This document shows positions 1-10,335 of a DNA stretch of 64,000 nucleotides, piece by piece; within the stretch, counting starts at the first letter, position 1, and each line of letters opens with the position of its first letter. The position numbers were made by a program, and so were the translations under genes. This stretch comes from Pseudomonas serbica (GTDB taxonomy: Bacteria > Pseudomonadota > Gammaproteobacteria > Pseudomonadales > Pseudomonadaceae): contig NZ_JAQIYM010000006.1 in the NCBI RefSeq assembly GCF_028823535.1, positions 186,001 through 250,000 of the forward strand. Direction: 5' to 3'. The notes under the pieces are model-generated. The model saw nothing but the letters and a program-made list of their open reading frames with translations, was not told the DNA's origin and did not search any database.

Positions 1-198
1 GGGGTGTGAGCGTTTGCTGCCATGTGCGCCCATGTATTCCATTTCGCCGTGGTAGCCGGCGGCGAGCCAGCGCTCCAGGTGCTGCTCATGCTCGGCCAGA
101 TCGAGGCCGCTGATGCCGACTTGCTGGAAACCCAGCTCGCGGCCCCAGTCCTTGATGGATTGGGCGAGGGCGGGCAGATCTGTGGTAATTGCGGGCAT
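1..198 (-). CDS. queG: Epoxyqueuosine reductase QueG, N-terminal part
   Basis: This minus-strand frame starts with ATG at 196-198 and runs off the left edge, giving 66 residues that begin MPAITTDLPALAQSIKDWG. The segment GFQQVGISGLDLAEHEQHL followed by WLAAGYHGEMEYM is typical of the QueG N-terminus. QueG is a cobalamin- and Fe-S-dependent cytoplasmic enzyme that makes the last step of queuosine in tRNA; the cobalamin and cluster domains would lie outside the window. It is divergent from nnr with only 63 bases between the starts. The assignment rests on this N-terminus plus the queG-nnr neighbourhood. Confidence 0.85.
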   Translation of the reverse strand, partial: MPAITTDLPALAQSIKDWGRELGFQQVGISGLDLAEHEQHLERWLAAGYHGEMEYMGAHGSKRSHP

Positions 199-261
199 GA
201 GGCGAGAGAAACCGGAGCTGAGGTGCGTATAATTCTGCCAGACATCGGAGCCTATAGACGC

Positions 262-1761
262 ATGCCGCACGCTAAAGATGATTTACCCGACGCGCTGTAC
301 AGCGCCGCACAGGTCCGAGGACTCGATGCGAGCCTGATCGCGGCCGGCACCCCGGGCTTCGAACTGATGCAGCGCGCCGCACGGGCCACCTGGCGGGCAC
401 TGGTCCGGCAATGGCCGGCGGGCAGCGAGCTGACCGTGGTCACCGGTCACGGTAATAACGCTGGCGACGGTTACCTGGTTGCCGTGTTGGCCAAGCGTGG
501 CGGGTGGACGGTACGGGTGCTGGCGGCCGGCGATCCGCAGCAGCTGCGCGGTGATGCGGCTACGGCCCATGCCGAAGCCATGTCAGAAAACGTTGTGATC
601 GAAGCGTGGAGCGCGCCATCGGACTTGCGTGGCATCGTTGTCGATGCCTTGCTCGGTACAGGCCTGACCGGTGAGGTGCGCGAGCCGTACGCCAGTGTCA
701 TCGCCGCAATCAACGCCAGCGGCCTTGCCGTGGCGGCAGTGGATATCCCCTCGGGGCTGTGCGCCGATACCGGGCGCATCCTCGGTTGCGCGGTGCGCGC
801 CGATCTGACGGTGACCTTTATCGGGCTGAAACTGGGCTTGTTCACCGGTGATGCGGCGGATGTCGTGGGTGAGCTGGTGTTCAACGACCTGCACGCCGAT
901 CCGCAGCTGCTGGAGGGCGCGCCGGCCACTGCTCGCCGCCTCATGGCCGGCAATCTGCCGCCTCTGAACCCGCGAGCCCCTGCTTCCCATAAAGGCCGCT
1001 TCGGCCATGTCCTGCTGATCGGTGGCGATCGCGGGCTGGGCGGGGCGATCCTGTTGAGCGCGCAAAGTGCGCTGCGCAGCGGGGCGGGCATGGTGTCGGT
1101 GGCGACCCGCCCCGAACATGTACCCGCGGCGCTGGCACGGATCCCCGAGGCGATGGTGTTGGGCACTGCGTCAGCCAATCAGTTGATGGATTTGCTTCAA
1201 AAGGTGTCCGTATTGGTGATCGGCCCTGGGCTGGGTAAGGGCGCCTGGGGGCGAAGCCTGTTATCGGCGGCCGCCAACGCACCCCTGCCGCAAGTCTGGG
1301 ACGCCGATGCGCTGAACCTGCTGGCGGAGGGCCGTGTGAGCTTGCCCCAAAGGAGTGTGATCACGCCGCACCCGGGGGAGGCCGCGCGGTTGCTGGGGAT
1401 CAGTACGGCCGAGGTTCAGGCGGATCGGCCGGCGGCGGTTCACGCGCTGAGCAAAAAATATAACGCCGTCGCGGTGCTCAAGGGCGCCGGTAGCCTGATC
1501 GCCAATCCTGACGGACGGCTTGCCGTGTGTCATCAGGGCCATCCGGCAATGGCCACCGCGGGTCTGGGCGACGTACTGGCGGGGCTGGTCGGTGCATTGC
1601 TGGCTCAGGGCATGGCGACGTTCGACGCGACTTGCCTGGCGGTCTGGCTGCACGCCAATGCCGGTGAGCGCCAGGGTAAATTCGGCCGCGGGCTGGCGGC
1701 CAGTGATCTGATACCAGCCATTCGTCAGTTGTTGGAGGAGCAAGCACCGTGTCTGAAGTAA
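262..1761 (+). CDS. nnr: Bifunctional NAD(P)HX epimerase/dehydratase Nnr
   Basis: The 499-residue protein repairs hydrated NAD(P)H. The N-terminal half is the YjeF_N epimerase domain (GHGNNAGDGYLVA near residue 60, VDALLGTGLTG near 130, DIPSGLCADTG near 165). The C-terminal half is the ADP-dependent dehydratase (HKGRFGHVLLIGG near 250, TPHPGEAARLL near 370, KGAGSLIANPDG, and the catalytic-type ATAGLGDVLAG near 435). I chose ATG 262, giving MPHAKDDLP, because the frame continues open upstream only across the divergent queG gene. Its end overlaps the start of tsaE by 13 bases, so the two are probably translationally coupled. Confidence 0.95.
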   Translation: MPHAKDDLPDALYSAAQVRGLDASLIAAGTPGFELMQRAARATWRALVRQWPAGSELTVVTGHGNNAGDGYLVAVLAKRGGWTVRVLAAGDPQQLRGDAATAHAEAMSENVVIEAWSAPSDLRGIVVDALLGTGLTGEVREPYASVIAAINASGLAVAAVDIPSGLCADTGRILGCAVRADLTVTFIGLKLGLFTGDAADVVGELVFNDLHADPQLLEGAPATARRLMAGNLPPLNPRAPASHKGRFGHVLLIGGDRGLGGAILLSAQSALRSGAGMVSVATRPEHVPAALARIPEAMVLGTASANQLMDLLQKVSVLVIGPGLGKGAWGRSLLSAAANAPLPQVWDADALNLLAEGRVSLPQRSVITPHPGEAARLLGISTAEVQADRPAAVHALSKKYNAVAVLKGAGSLIANPDGRLAVCHQGHPAMATAGLGDVLAGLVGALLAQGMATFDATCLAVWLHANAGERQGKFGRGLAASDLIPAIRQLLEEQAPCLK

Positions 1762-2219
1762 CCCTGTACCTGGCCGACGAGCAGGCCATGAGCGACTTTG
1801 GCGCACGTATCGCCCGTATCACCGGGGGGCATGGCCTGATCTTCCTTGAAGGTAATCTTGGAATGGGAAAAACCACGTTGTCTCGGGGTATCATCCGTGG
1901 CCTTGGGCATGTCGGTGCGGTCAAAAGCCCGACCTTCACCCTGGTCGAGCCCTACGAGATCGGCGACATCCGCGCCTTCCATTTCGACCTGTATCGCCTG
2001 GTCGATCCGGAGGAGCTGGAGTTTCTCGGCATTCGCGACTACTTCGAAGACGATGCCCTGTGCCTGATCGAGTGGCCCGATAAAGGTGCAGGCTTTTTGC
2101 CAAAGCCCGACCTGACCATTACCATTAGCCCGCAAGACAGCGGGCGTTCGCTGAAAATTTTATCCCAGGGCTCGCGTGGCGAGGCCTGGTGTGCCGCTTT
2201 GGCATTGGAATCCAAATAG
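1749..2219 (+). CDS. tsaE: tRNA threonylcarbamoyladenosine biosynthesis ATPase TsaE
   Basis: The 156-residue protein is the ATPase that cycles the TsaB-TsaD-TsaE complex making t6A37 in ANN-decoding tRNAs. The Walker A motif is GNLGMGKTT, followed by KSPTFTLVEPYE and HFDLYRL, all family hallmarks, and the LIEWPDKG segment corresponds to the Walker B region. It starts with GTG at 1749 inside the end of nnr, and a ribosome could reinitiate there. The length is normal for the family. Confidence 0.95.
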   Translation: MSEVTLYLADEQAMSDFGARIARITGGHGLIFLEGNLGMGKTTLSRGIIRGLGHVGAVKSPTFTLVEPYEIGDIRAFHFDLYRLVDPEELEFLGIRDYFEDDALCLIEWPDKGAGFLPKPDLTITISPQDSGRSLKILSQGSRGEAWCAALALESK

Positions 2220-3650
2220 ATGATGGGGTTAGGTATGCGCTTTCGCGCGTTGGTTGCTGCCGTAGGGGTGTTGTTTCTGGCGGTGACCGTCGACGCTGTG
2301 GCCGAGACGAAGGTCAACAGTGTTCGCCTGTGGCGGGCGCCGGATAACACGCGGCTGGTGTTTGACCTGACTGGCCCCGTGCAGCACAGCGTCTTTACGC
2401 TGACGTCCCCGGATCGCCTGGTCATCGACATCAATGGCGCGACCCTTGGTGCGCCGTTGAACGTCAATAGCGCGAACACCCCGATCACTGCCATGCGTTC
2501 GGCCCAGCGTACGCCGACCGACCTGCGGGTGGTCATCGACCTGAAAAAGGCCGTGACGCCGAAAAGCTTCTCCCTGGCGCCCAACGCCCAATATGGCAAT
2601 CGCCTGGTGGTCGATCTGTTCGATAACCCGGCCGATGCCGCGCCGCCGCCAGCGCCGACTCCTTCGGTGGCCACAGTACCGGCCGTGCCGGTCACGCCTT
2701 CGGAGCCGGCGATCAAGTTGCCGCCAGCACCGGCTGGCAAGCGCGACATCATTGTGGTGATCGATGCCGGTCACGGCGGTGAAGACCCGGGCGCCTCCGG
2801 CTCTCGCGGTCAGCGCGAGAAAGACGTGGTACTGGCGATCGCCCGCGAACTGCAGCGCCAGGTCAGTGGCATGAAGGGTTTCCGCGCTGAACTGACCCGC
2901 ACCGGCGACTATTTCATTCCGTTGCGTGGCCGTACGGAAATTGCCCGCAAGAAAGGCGCCGACCTGTTCGTCTCGATTCACGCCGACGCCGCGCCTTCCG
3001 CCGCAGCCTTCGGTGCCTCGGTGTTTGCCCTGTCCGATCGCGGTGCCACTTCGGAAACCGCGCGCTGGCTGGCCGACAGCGAAAACCGTTCTGACCTGAT
3101 CGGTGGTGCAGGCAACGTCAGCCTCGACGACAAGGACCGCATGCTTGCCGGTGTGTTGCTTGACCTGTCGATGACCGCATCCCTGACTTCCAGTCTGAAC
3201 GTCGGCCAGAAAGTCCTGAGCAACATCGGCCGGGTCACGCCCCTGCACAAGCAGCGGGTCGAGCAGGCCGGGTTCATGGTGCTGAAGTCGCCGGACATCC
3301 CGTCGATCCTGGTCGAAACCGGGTTCATTTCCAACGCCAACGAAGCCTCGAAACTCGCAGCAGCGAGCCATCAGCAGGCGCTGGCTCGCTCCATCAGCAG
3401 CGGCGTGCGCCAGTTCTTCCAGCAGAACCCGCCACCGGGCACTTACATTGCCTGGCTGCGTGATTCCGGAAAAATCGCCCAAGGCCCTCGTGATCATCGG
3501 GTAAACCCGGGCGAGACGCTGGCGATGATCGCGGTGCGCTATCAGGTGTCGCCGGCTACCCTGCGCAGCGCCAACAACCTGTCGAGCGATGAGCTCAAGA
3601 TCGGTCAGCACCTGACCATCCCGGGCACCGAACTGGCGGCCAAGGAATGA
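2220..3650 (+). CDS. amiB: N-acetylmuramoyl-L-alanine amidase AmiB with LysM
   Basis: This is a periplasmic zinc amidase that cuts the peptide from N-acetylmuramic acid during cell separation. An N-terminal signal peptide (hydrophobic [19 protein letters not shown]) is followed by an AMIN domain (about residues 30-130), a proline/alanine linker ([17 protein letters not shown]), and the Amidase_3 domain with zinc-site motifs [19 protein letters not shown] and [10 protein letters not shown]-terminal LysM domain ([19 protein letters not shown]) should bind peptidoglycan. Possible starts are ATG 2220, 2223 and 2235; the last gives the tidiest signal peptide ([11 protein letters not shown]), so the true N-terminus is uncertain by five residues. 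The frame begins directly after the tsaE stop and overlaps mutL by four bases (ATGA). Confidence 0.93.
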   Translation: MMGLGMRFRALVAAVGVLFLAVTVDAVAETKVNSVRLWRAPDNTRLVFDLTGPVQHSVFTLTSPDRLVIDINGATLGAPLNVNSANTPITAMRSAQRTPTDLRVVIDLKKAVTPKSFSLAPNAQYGNRLVVDLFDNPADAAPPPAPTPSVATVPAVPVTPSEPAIKLPPAPAGKRDIIVVIDAGHGGEDPGASGSRGQREKDVVLAIARELQRQVSGMKGFRAELTRTGDYFIPLRGRTEIARKKGADLFVSIHADAAPSAAAFGASVFALSDRGATSETARWLADSENRSDLIGGAGNVSLDDKDRMLAGVLLDLSMTASLTSSLNVGQKVLSNIGRVTPLHKQRVEQAGFMVLKSPDIPSILVETGFISNANEASKLAAASHQQALARSISSGVRQFFQQNPPPGTYIAWLRDSGKIAQGPRDHRVNPGETLAMIAVRYQVSPATLRSANNLSSDELKIGQHLTIPGTELAAKE

Positions 3651-5557
3651 ATCAGGTCGTGAACAACGGCGCTCGTATCGAGCTGCTCAGCCCGCGACTG
3701 GCGAACCAGATTGCTGCGGGTGAGGTGGTCGAGCGCCCGGCCTCGGTGATCAAGGAGCTGCTGGAAAACAGCCTCGACTCCGGCGCCAGGCGCATCGACG
3801 TCGACGTGGAGCAGGGCGGCGTCAAGTTGCTGCGGGTGCGCGACGATGGCAGCGGCATTTCTGCCGATGACCTGCCGCTGGCCCTGGCGCGACATGCCAC
3901 CAGCAAGATCCGCAATCTTGAGGATCTTGAACAGGTCATGAGCCTGGGCTTTCGTGGCGAGGCCCTGGCATCGATCAGTTCGGTGGCGCGCCTGACCCTG
4001 ACTTCCCGCACCCGTGATGCCGATCAGGCCTGGCAGGTCGAAACCGAAGGCCGCGACATGGCGCCCCGGGTACAGCCCGCGGCCCACCCGGTGGGCACTT
4101 CGGTTGAAGTGCGCGACCTGTTCTTCAATACCCCGGCGCGGCGTAAATTTCTCAAGACCGAAAAAACCGAATTCGATCACCTGCAGGAGGTGATCAGGCG
4201 CCTGGCCCTGGCGCGCTTCGACGTGGCCTTTCATCTGCGCCACAACGGCAAGACCATCCTCAGCCTGCATGAGGCCCACGATGATGCGGCCCGTGCCCGG
4301 CGCGTGGCGGCGATCTGCGGCCCAGGTTTCCTGGAACAGGCGCTGCCGATCGAAATAGAACGCAACGGCCTGCATCTCTGGGGCTGGGTCGGCTTGCCGA
4401 CCTTCAACCGCAGCCAGGCCGATTTGCAGTACTTCTTCGTCAATGGCCGTGCCGTGCGCGACAAACTGGTGGCGCACGCCGTGCGCCAGGCTTATCGCGA
4501 CGTGCTGTTCAATGGCCGGCATCCGACCTTCGTGCTGTTTTTCGAGGTCGATCCAACGGGCGTCGACGTCAACGTGCACCCCACCAAGCACGAAGTGCGC
4601 TTCCGTGAAGGGCGCATGGTTCACGATTTCCTCTATGGCACCTTGCACCGTGCCTTGGGCGATGTGCGGCCGGAAGATCATCTGGCGGCACCAGTTGCGA
4701 CAGCCGTAGTGCGGCCTACCGGCCTTGAAGCCGGTGAGTTTGGCCCGCAGGGGGAAATGCGCCTGGCCGCCAACGCGCTGCTGGAGCAGCCTCAGGCCCA
4801 GCCTTCGTTCAATGCGCCAGCCGGTTCGGGTTCTGGCGCCGGGTATCAGTATCAATACACCCCGCGCCCGCAGTCAGCGGTTCCGGTTGCAGAAGCGCAG
4901 GCCGCCTATCGCGAGTTCTTCGCGCCGTTGCCCGAGGCCAACGCGGTCGCGCTGCCAGCCGGTCAGGATGACATTCCGCCACTGGGCTATGCGCTGGCGC
5001 AGCTCAAAGGCATCTACATCCTTTCGGAAAACGCCCAGGGGCTGGTGCTGGTGGACATGCATGCCGCTCACGAGCGGATCATGTACGAACGCCTGAAAGT
5101 CGCCATGGCCAGTGAAGGCTTGAGCGGGCAACCATTGCTGGTGCCGGAAACCCTGGCGGTCAGTCAGCGTGAAGCCGATTGCGCCGAAGAGCACTCTGCC
5201 TGGTTCCAGCGCCTGGGCTTCGAACTGCAGCGCCTCGGCCCGGAAACCCTGGCCATACGGCAGATACCGGCCTTGCTCAAGCAGGCCGAGGCCAATCGAC
5301 TGGTGGGTGACGTACTGGCCGACCTGATGGAATATGGCACCAGCGACCGGATTCAGGCGCACCTGAACGAACTGCTCGGGACCATGGCCTGCCACGGCGC
5401 GGTCCGCGCCAATCGGCGCCTGGCCCTGCCGGAAATGAACGGTCTGCTGCGCGACATGGAAAACACCGAGCGCAGCGGTCAATGCAACCATGGCCGACCG
5501 ACCTGGACCCAACTGGGGCTGGACGATCTGGACAAACTGTTCTTGCGCGGTCGTTGA
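3647..5557 (+). CDS. mutL: DNA mismatch repair protein MutL
   Basis: The 636-residue protein couples MutS mismatch recognition to strand removal. The N-terminal GHKL ATPase shows [26 protein letters not shown] and [15 protein letters not shown] variable proline/glutamine-rich linker (about 350-440) leads to the C-terminal dimerisation domain. That domain carries D470-M-H-A-A-H-E-R-x3-Y-E, close to the DQHAx2Ex4E metal motif of endonucleolytic MutL proteins but with Met for Gln, plus ACHGAVRAN and CNHGRPTW. A nicking MutL is expected, since Pseudomonas lacks MutH. It overlaps miaA by one base (TGATG). Confidence 0.96.
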   Translation: MNQVVNNGARIELLSPRLANQIAAGEVVERPASVIKELLENSLDSGARRIDVDVEQGGVKLLRVRDDGSGISADDLPLALARHATSKIRNLEDLEQVMSLGFRGEALASISSVARLTLTSRTRDADQAWQVETEGRDMAPRVQPAAHPVGTSVEVRDLFFNTPARRKFLKTEKTEFDHLQEVIRRLALARFDVAFHLRHNGKTILSLHEAHDDAARARRVAAICGPGFLEQALPIEIERNGLHLWGWVGLPTFNRSQADLQYFFVNGRAVRDKLVAHAVRQAYRDVLFNGRHPTFVLFFEVDPTGVDVNVHPTKHEVRFREGRMVHDFLYGTLHRALGDVRPEDHLAAPVATAVVRPTGLEAGEFGPQGEMRLAANALLEQPQAQPSFNAPAGSGSGAGYQYQYTPRPQSAVPVAEAQAAYREFFAPLPEANAVALPAGQDDIPPLGYALAQLKGIYILSENAQGLVLVDMHAAHERIMYERLKVAMASEGLSGQPLLVPETLAVSQREADCAEEHSAWFQRLGFELQRLGPETLAIRQIPALLKQAEANRLVGDVLADLMEYGTSDRIQAHLNELLGTMACHGAVRANRRLALPEMNGLLRDMENTERSGQCNHGRPTWTQLGLDDLDKLFLRGR

Positions 5558-6528
5558 TGAGCCAGCTCCCTCCTGCGATTTTCCTGATGGGTCCAACCGC
5601 CGCCGGCAAGACCGACCTGGCCATCGAACTCACCAAAGTCCTGCCCTGCGAGCTGATCAGCGTCGATTCGGCACTGGTCTACCGTGGCATGGACATTGGT
5701 ACCGCCAAGCCATCGAAAGAGCTGTTGGCCGAATTTCCGCACCGCTTGATCGATATTCTCGACCCGGCCGAGGCTTATTCGGCAGCGGATTTTCGTCGCG
5801 ATGCCCTGCAAGCCATGGCCGAGATTACCGCGCGGGGTAAAATTCCGCTGTTGGTGGGCGGAACGATGCTCTATTACAAGGCGTTAGTCGAAGGGCTCGC
5901 GGATATGCCGGCCGCCGATCCGGAAATCCGCGCGCAGATCGAAGAAGAGGCCGCCCGCCTTGGGTGGCAGGCGTTGCACGAGCAGTTGGCGGTCATTGAC
6001 CCGGTTTCCGCGGCACGTATTCATCCGAACGATCCTCAGCGCCTGAGTCGAGCATTGGAAGTTTTTCGTGTCAGTGGTCAGAGCATGACTGAGCTGCGCT
6101 TGCAACAATCTGCGCAAAGTACTGAAGCAGCCGCTTCAGGACGGCAACAATTGCCCTATACTGTCGCGAACTTGGCCATTGCTCCGGCGAATCGCCAGGT
6201 ATTGCACGAGCGAATTAAACAAAGATTCACTTTAATGTTGGAACAGGGATTCATCGACGAGGTCGTAGCCCTGCGTAATAGAAGTGACCTGCATACCGGG
6301 TTGCCGTCTATACGTGCGGTAGGCTACCGCCAAGTCTGGGATTACCTGGATGGCAAGCTGACGTCAGCCGAGATGCAGGAGCGTGGAATCATTGCCACGC
6401 GCCAATTGGCGAAACGCCAGTTCACCTGGCTTCGCAGTTGGGCTGATTTACACTGGCTGGACAGCCTCGATTGCGACAATCTGCCGCGCGCCTTGAAATA
6501 CCTTGGGACCATCTCCATATTGAGCTGA
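5557..6528 (+). CDS. miaA: tRNA dimethylallyltransferase MiaA
   Basis: The 323-residue enzyme transfers a dimethylallyl group to A37 of tRNAs reading UNN codons, the first step to ms2i6A. The P-loop [14 protein letters not shown] stands at the start, followed by [19 protein letters not shown] and [12 protein letters not shown]. The ATG at 5557 overlaps the mutL stop by one base; the open frame extends further upstream but only within mutL. The hfq gene lies 94 bases downstream, the usual arrangement, so hfq promoters may sit inside miaA. Confidence 0.95.
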   Translation: MSQLPPAIFLMGPTAAGKTDLAIELTKVLPCELISVDSALVYRGMDIGTAKPSKELLAEFPHRLIDILDPAEAYSAADFRRDALQAMAEITARGKIPLLVGGTMLYYKALVEGLADMPAADPEIRAQIEEEAARLGWQALHEQLAVIDPVSAARIHPNDPQRLSRALEVFRVSGQSMTELRLQQSAQSTEAAASGRQQLPYTVANLAIAPANRQVLHERIKQRFTLMLEQGFIDEVVALRNRSDLHTGLPSIRAVGYRQVWDYLDGKLTSAEMQERGIIATRQLAKRQFTWLRSWADLHWLDSLDCDNLPRALKYLGTISILS

Positions 6529-6622
6529 GTCCTTGCAATTGCCGTCTATCCTTGGGGGTGGGGCGGCCAAAGCCATCTGTTTACCTATTTTTTTATTTTG
6601 AATCCTTAAAGGAGTGCGGCAC

Positions 6623-6883
6623 ATGTCAAAAGGGCATTCGCTACAAGACCCTTACTTGAATACTTTACGTAAAGAGAAAGTTGGGGTGTCCATCTACCTG
6701 GTCAACGGTATCAAACTGCAAGGTACGATCGAGTCTTTCGACCAGTTCGTTATCCTGCTGAAAAACACCGTCAGCCAAATGGTCTACAAACACGCTATCT
6801 CTACAGTAGTGCCGGTTCGTCCAATTCGTCTGCCTAGCGCAACCGAATCGGAAGCGGGTGATGCTGAGCCAGGTAACGCCTGA
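6623..6883 (+). CDS. hfq: RNA chaperone Hfq
   Basis: This 86-residue Sm-fold hexameric RNA-binding protein pairs small RNAs with mRNAs and takes part in catabolite control in Pseudomonas. The core [40 protein letters not shown] and ISTVVPVRP is essentially invariant in the family. The tail ([16 protein letters not shown]) is short and acidic, as usual in Pseudomonas. ATG 6623 is preceded by AAAGGAG; a GTG nine bases upstream in frame is unlikely to be used. Confidence 0.97.
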   Translation: MSKGHSLQDPYLNTLRKEKVGVSIYLVNGIKLQGTIESFDQFVILLKNTVSQMVYKHAISTVVPVRPIRLPSATESEAGDAEPGNA

Positions 6884-6895
6884 TAGGAGTCTCCT

Positions 6896-8197
6896 TTGTT
6901 CTTTGAGCGCCACGGTGGTGGTGAGCGAGTCATACTCGTTCACTTGGATGGACAGGACCCTGAGGCGCGCGAAGACCCGCAGGAGTTTCAGGAACTGGCT
7001 AATTCGGCTGGCGCCGAGACCGTTGCGTTTTTTAACGTGCCGCGTCATCGGCCAACCGCCAAATTCCTGATTGGCAGCGGCAAGGTCGAGGAACTGCGCG
7101 ACCTGGTCAAAGCCGAAGAAGCCGATCTGGTGATTTTCAATCACGTCCTCACGCCCAGTCAGGAACGTAACCTCGAACGTGTTTTCGAGTGTCGCGTGAT
7201 CGACCGTACCGGCCTGATCCTCGATATTTTCGCCCAGCGCGCCCGTACCCATGAAGGCAAGCTCCAGGTAGAACTGGCCCAGCTTGACCACATGAGCACC
7301 CGGCTGGTTCGCGGGTGGACTCACCTTGAGCGCCAGGGTGGCGGTATTGGCATGCGTGGCCCTGGTGAAACCCAACTGGAAACTGACCGCCGCTTGCTGC
7401 GGGTTCGCCTGCGCCAGATCAAGGGCCGGCTGGAGAAAGTGCGCAGCCAGCGCGAGCAGTCGCGACGTGGCCGTTCACGTGCGGATATCCCTACCGTGTC
7501 GCTGGTGGGATATACCAACGCCGGTAAATCCACGCTGTTCAATAATGTGACGAAATCCGACGTCTACGCGGCTGACCAATTGTTTGCCACACTGGACCCG
7601 ACCCTTCGCCGTCTGGATCTGGACGATCTTGGGCCGATTGTCCTGGCGGACACGGTAGGTTTCATTCGCCACTTGCCCCACAAGCTGGTCGAGGCATTTC
7701 GGTCTACCCTCGAAGAGTCGAGCAACTCCGACCTGTTGTTGCACGTGATCGATGCGGCGGAACCGGATCGCATGTTGCAGATCGAGCAGGTGATGGTGGT
7801 GCTGGGCGAGATTGGTGCCCAGGACTTGCCGATCCTCGAGGTCTATAACAAACTCGATTTGCTTGAAGGCGTTGAGCCACAAATCCAGCGCGACGAAAAC
7901 GGCAAGCCCCAGCGGGTCTGGCTGTCGGCGCGTGATGGCACTGGTCTGGAATTGCTTGAGCAAGCCATTGCCGAATTACTTGGCAGTGATTTGTTTATCG
8001 GTACCCTGCGCTTGCCGCAACGATTCGCCCGACTGCGTGCGCAGTTTTTCGAACTCGGTGCGGTGCAAAAAGAAGAACACGACGAAGAAGGCATCAGTTT
8101 GCTGGCCGTTCGTTTGCCCCGGGTCGAGTTGAATCGACTGGTAAGCCGCGAAGGATTGCAGCCGATGGAATTCATCGAGCAACACACTTTGCAATAA
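6896..8197 (+). CDS. hflX: Ribosome-associated GTPase HflX
   Basis: The 433-residue GTPase rescues or splits stalled ribosomes. The N-terminal HflX domain (to about 190) contains SGKVEELRDLV and the glycine-rich GGGIGMRGPGETQLETDRR. The G domain follows, with G1 VGYTNAGKST, G3 DTVGFIRHLP and G4 YNKLDLL. The start is a TTG at 6896 with AGGAG six bases upstream, since no ATG or GTG fits the conserved N-terminus (MFFERHGGGERV). It lies 12 bases after hfq, in the usual hfq-hflX pair. Confidence 0.94.
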   Translation: MFFERHGGGERVILVHLDGQDPEAREDPQEFQELANSAGAETVAFFNVPRHRPTAKFLIGSGKVEELRDLVKAEEADLVIFNHVLTPSQERNLERVFECRVIDRTGLILDIFAQRARTHEGKLQVELAQLDHMSTRLVRGWTHLERQGGGIGMRGPGETQLETDRRLLRVRLRQIKGRLEKVRSQREQSRRGRSRADIPTVSLVGYTNAGKSTLFNNVTKSDVYAADQLFATLDPTLRRLDLDDLGPIVLADTVGFIRHLPHKLVEAFRSTLEESSNSDLLLHVIDAAEPDRMLQIEQVMVVLGEIGAQDLPILEVYNKLDLLEGVEPQIQRDENGKPQRVWLSARDGTGLELLEQAIAELLGSDLFIGTLRLPQRFARLRAQFFELGAVQKEEHDEEGISLLAVRLPRVELNRLVSREGLQPMEFIEQHTLQ

Positions 8198-8293
8198 AAG
8201 CCTGAGAAAGCGGTTGTGCCGTGGTGACAGGCATTCTGTAGCATTGGTCGGCGCGCCGTGGGTGCGTCTTTGCTTTATCAGATGGAGAGCGCT

Positions 8294-9466
8294 ATGGCTT
8301 GGAATGAGCCGGGTGGCAACTCGAATAATCAGGATCCTTGGGGTGGCAAGCGTCGCAATAACGGCGACCGCAAGGGACCGCCAGATCTCGACGAGGCCTT
8401 CCGAAAGCTGCAGGAAAGCCTGAACGGGTTGTTCGGTGGTGGTAAGAAACGTGGTGATGACGGCGGTGGTTCGGGCAAGAGTGGCGGCTTCGGCGGTCTG
8501 CTCGGCATCGGCCTGGTCGTTTTGGCGGCCGTATGGCTGTACAGCGCGGTCTATGTCGTCGACGAGCAGGAGCAAGCCGTGGTGCTGCGCTTCGGCAAGT
8601 ACTACGAAACCGTCGGACCTGGCCTGAATATCTACTTCCCGCCAATCGACAAGAAGTACATGGAAAACGTCACGCGTGAGCGGGCGTATACCAAGCAAGG
8701 TCAAATGCTGACTGAAGACGAAAACATCGTCGAAGTGCCGCTGACCGTGCAGTACAAGATCAGCAACCTGCAGGACTTCGTGCTGAGCGTCGATCAGCCG
8801 GAAATCAGCCTGCAGCACGCGACCGACAGCGCCCTGCGTCATGTGGTGGGTTCCACTGCAATGGACCAGGTGCTGACCGAAGGTCGTGAATTGATGGCCA
8901 GCGAAATCAAGGAGCGCCTGCAACGCTTCATGGATACCTACCGCACCGGTATCACCGTCACCCAGGTCAACGTACAGAGCGCAGCTGCACCGCGTGAAGT
9001 GCAGGAAGCCTTCGATGACGTGATCCGTGCCCGTGAAGACGAGCAGCGTTCGCGCAACCAGGCTGAAACCTATGCCAACGGCGTCGTGCCGGAAGCCCGT
9101 GGCCAGGCCCAGCGTATCCTTGAAGATGCCAATGGCTACCGTGACGAAACCGTCTCGCGCGCCAAGGGTGAGGCCGATCGTTTCACCAAGCTGGTTGCCG
9201 AGTATCGCAAGGCACCTGAAGTCACCCGCCAGCGTCTGTACCTGGACACCATGCAGGAAGTCTTCAGCAACACCAGCAAGGTTCTCGTGACCGGCAACAA
9301 GAATGGCCAGAGCAACCTGCTGTACCTGCCTCTGGACAAGATGGTCGAAAGTGGTCGCGGCACCAGCACCCAGGTGACCGGCGCGGCAGCCACCAGCAAT
9401 GAAGCGAATGCGCGTGCGGCAGCTGATCTGCAGCAACAGCAAGCACGTACCAGGGAGAGTCGCTGA
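8294..9466 (+). CDS. hflK: FtsH modulator HflK
   Basis: The 390-residue SPFH/prohibitin-family protein forms, with HflC, the inner-membrane complex that surrounds and modulates the FtsH protease. A glycine-rich cytoplasmic N-terminus (WNEPGGNSNNQDPWGGK) precedes one membrane segment (FGGLLGIGLVVLAAVWLYSA) and the band-7 domain. I chose ATG 8294 because GGAGA lies six bases before it and MAWNEPGG is the usual start; ATG 8282 is the alternative. The 3' end overlaps hflC by four bases. Confidence 0.94.
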   Translation: MAWNEPGGNSNNQDPWGGKRRNNGDRKGPPDLDEAFRKLQESLNGLFGGGKKRGDDGGGSGKSGGFGGLLGIGLVVLAAVWLYSAVYVVDEQEQAVVLRFGKYYETVGPGLNIYFPPIDKKYMENVTRERAYTKQGQMLTEDENIVEVPLTVQYKISNLQDFVLSVDQPEISLQHATDSALRHVVGSTAMDQVLTEGRELMASEIKERLQRFMDTYRTGITVTQVNVQSAAAPREVQEAFDDVIRAREDEQRSRNQAETYANGVVPEARGQAQRILEDANGYRDETVSRAKGEADRFTKLVAEYRKAPEVTRQRLYLDTMQEVFSNTSKVLVTGNKNGQSNLLYLPLDKMVESGRGTSTQVTGAAATSNEANARAAADLQQQQARTRESR

Positions 9467-10335
9467 TGAGCAATAAATCGCTGATCGCCCTTATTGTCGG
9501 CGTCGTCGTGGCGATCGCTGCCTGGAACTGCTTCTACATCGTGGCTCAGACCGAGCGCGCGGTGTTGCTGCAGTTCGGTCGCGTGGTCCAGACCGATGTT
9601 CAGCCAGGCCTGCATGTGAAAGTGCCCTACGTTAACCAGGTGCGTAAATTTGACGCACGCCTGATGACGCTGGATGCACCGACGCAACGCTTCCTGACGC
9701 TGGAAAAGAAAGCCGTGATGGTCGATGCCTACGCCAAGTGGCGGGTGAAGGATGCCGAGCGCTTCTACACCGCGACTTCCGGTCTGAAGCAGATTGCCGA
9801 CGAGCGTCTGTCCCGTCGTCTCGAGTCTGGCCTGCGTGACCAGTTCGGTAAGCGCACCTTGCACGAAGTGGTGTCCGGTGAGCGCGATGCGCTGATGGCG
9901 GATATCACCGCTTCGCTGAACAAGATGGCCGAAAAAGAGCTGGGCATCGAGGTTGTCGATGTTCGGGTCAAGACCATCGACCTGCCGAAGGAAGTGAACC
10001 GCAGCGTGTTCGAACGTATGAGCACCGAGCGTGAGCGTGAAGCTCGCGAGCACCGCGCCAAGGGTAACGAGCTGGCTGAAGGCATCCGTGCCGACGCCGA
10101 TCGTCAACGCCGCGTGCTGCTGGCCGAAGCCTATCGTGAATCTGAAGAGATTCGCGGTGACGGTGACGCACAGGCCGCTTCGATCTACTCCAAGGCATAC
10201 GGTCAGGATCAGGAGTTCTACGCGTTCTACCGTAGCCTGCGTGCCTACCGTGAAAGCTTCGCGAACAAATCCGACGTCCTGGTCCTGGACCCAAGCAGTG
10301 ACTTCTTCCACTACCTGGAAAAAGCCAAGCCTTGA
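9466..10335 (+). CDS. hflC: FtsH modulator HflC
   Basis: This 289-residue SPFH protein partners HflK. A single N-terminal membrane anchor (LIALIVGVVVAIAAWNCFYI) is followed by the band-7 domain (TERAVLLQFGRVV, FDARLMTLDAP) and a charged coiled-coil region (about 180-240, rich in E, R and A). It is coupled to hflK through ATGA and is probably the last gene of the hfq-hflX-hflK-hflC run, given the terminator that follows. Confidence 0.95.
   Translation: MSNKSLIALIVGVVVAIAAWNCFYIVAQTERAVLLQFGRVVQTDVQPGLHVKVPYVNQVRKFDARLMTLDAPTQRFLTLEKKAVMVDAYAKWRVKDAERFYTATSGLKQIADERLSRRLESGLRDQFGKRTLHEVVSGERDALMADITASLNKMAEKELGIEVVDVRVKTIDLPKEVNRSVFERMSTEREREAREHRAKGNELAEGIRADADRQRRVLLAEAYRESEEIRGDGDAQAASIYSKAYGQDQEFYAFYRSLRAYRESFANKSDVLVLDPSSDFFHYLEKAKP

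Noticed and set aside
22..261. N-terminal extension of nnr from an earlier ATG
   Set aside because: The segment is on the strand opposite the queG N-terminus and its translation matches no YjeF_N sequence; ATG 262 gives the normal start.
2229..3611. Minus-strand open frame of about 460 codons opposite amiB
   Set aside because: No recognisable domain and composition typical of antisense frames; amiB has all zinc motifs.
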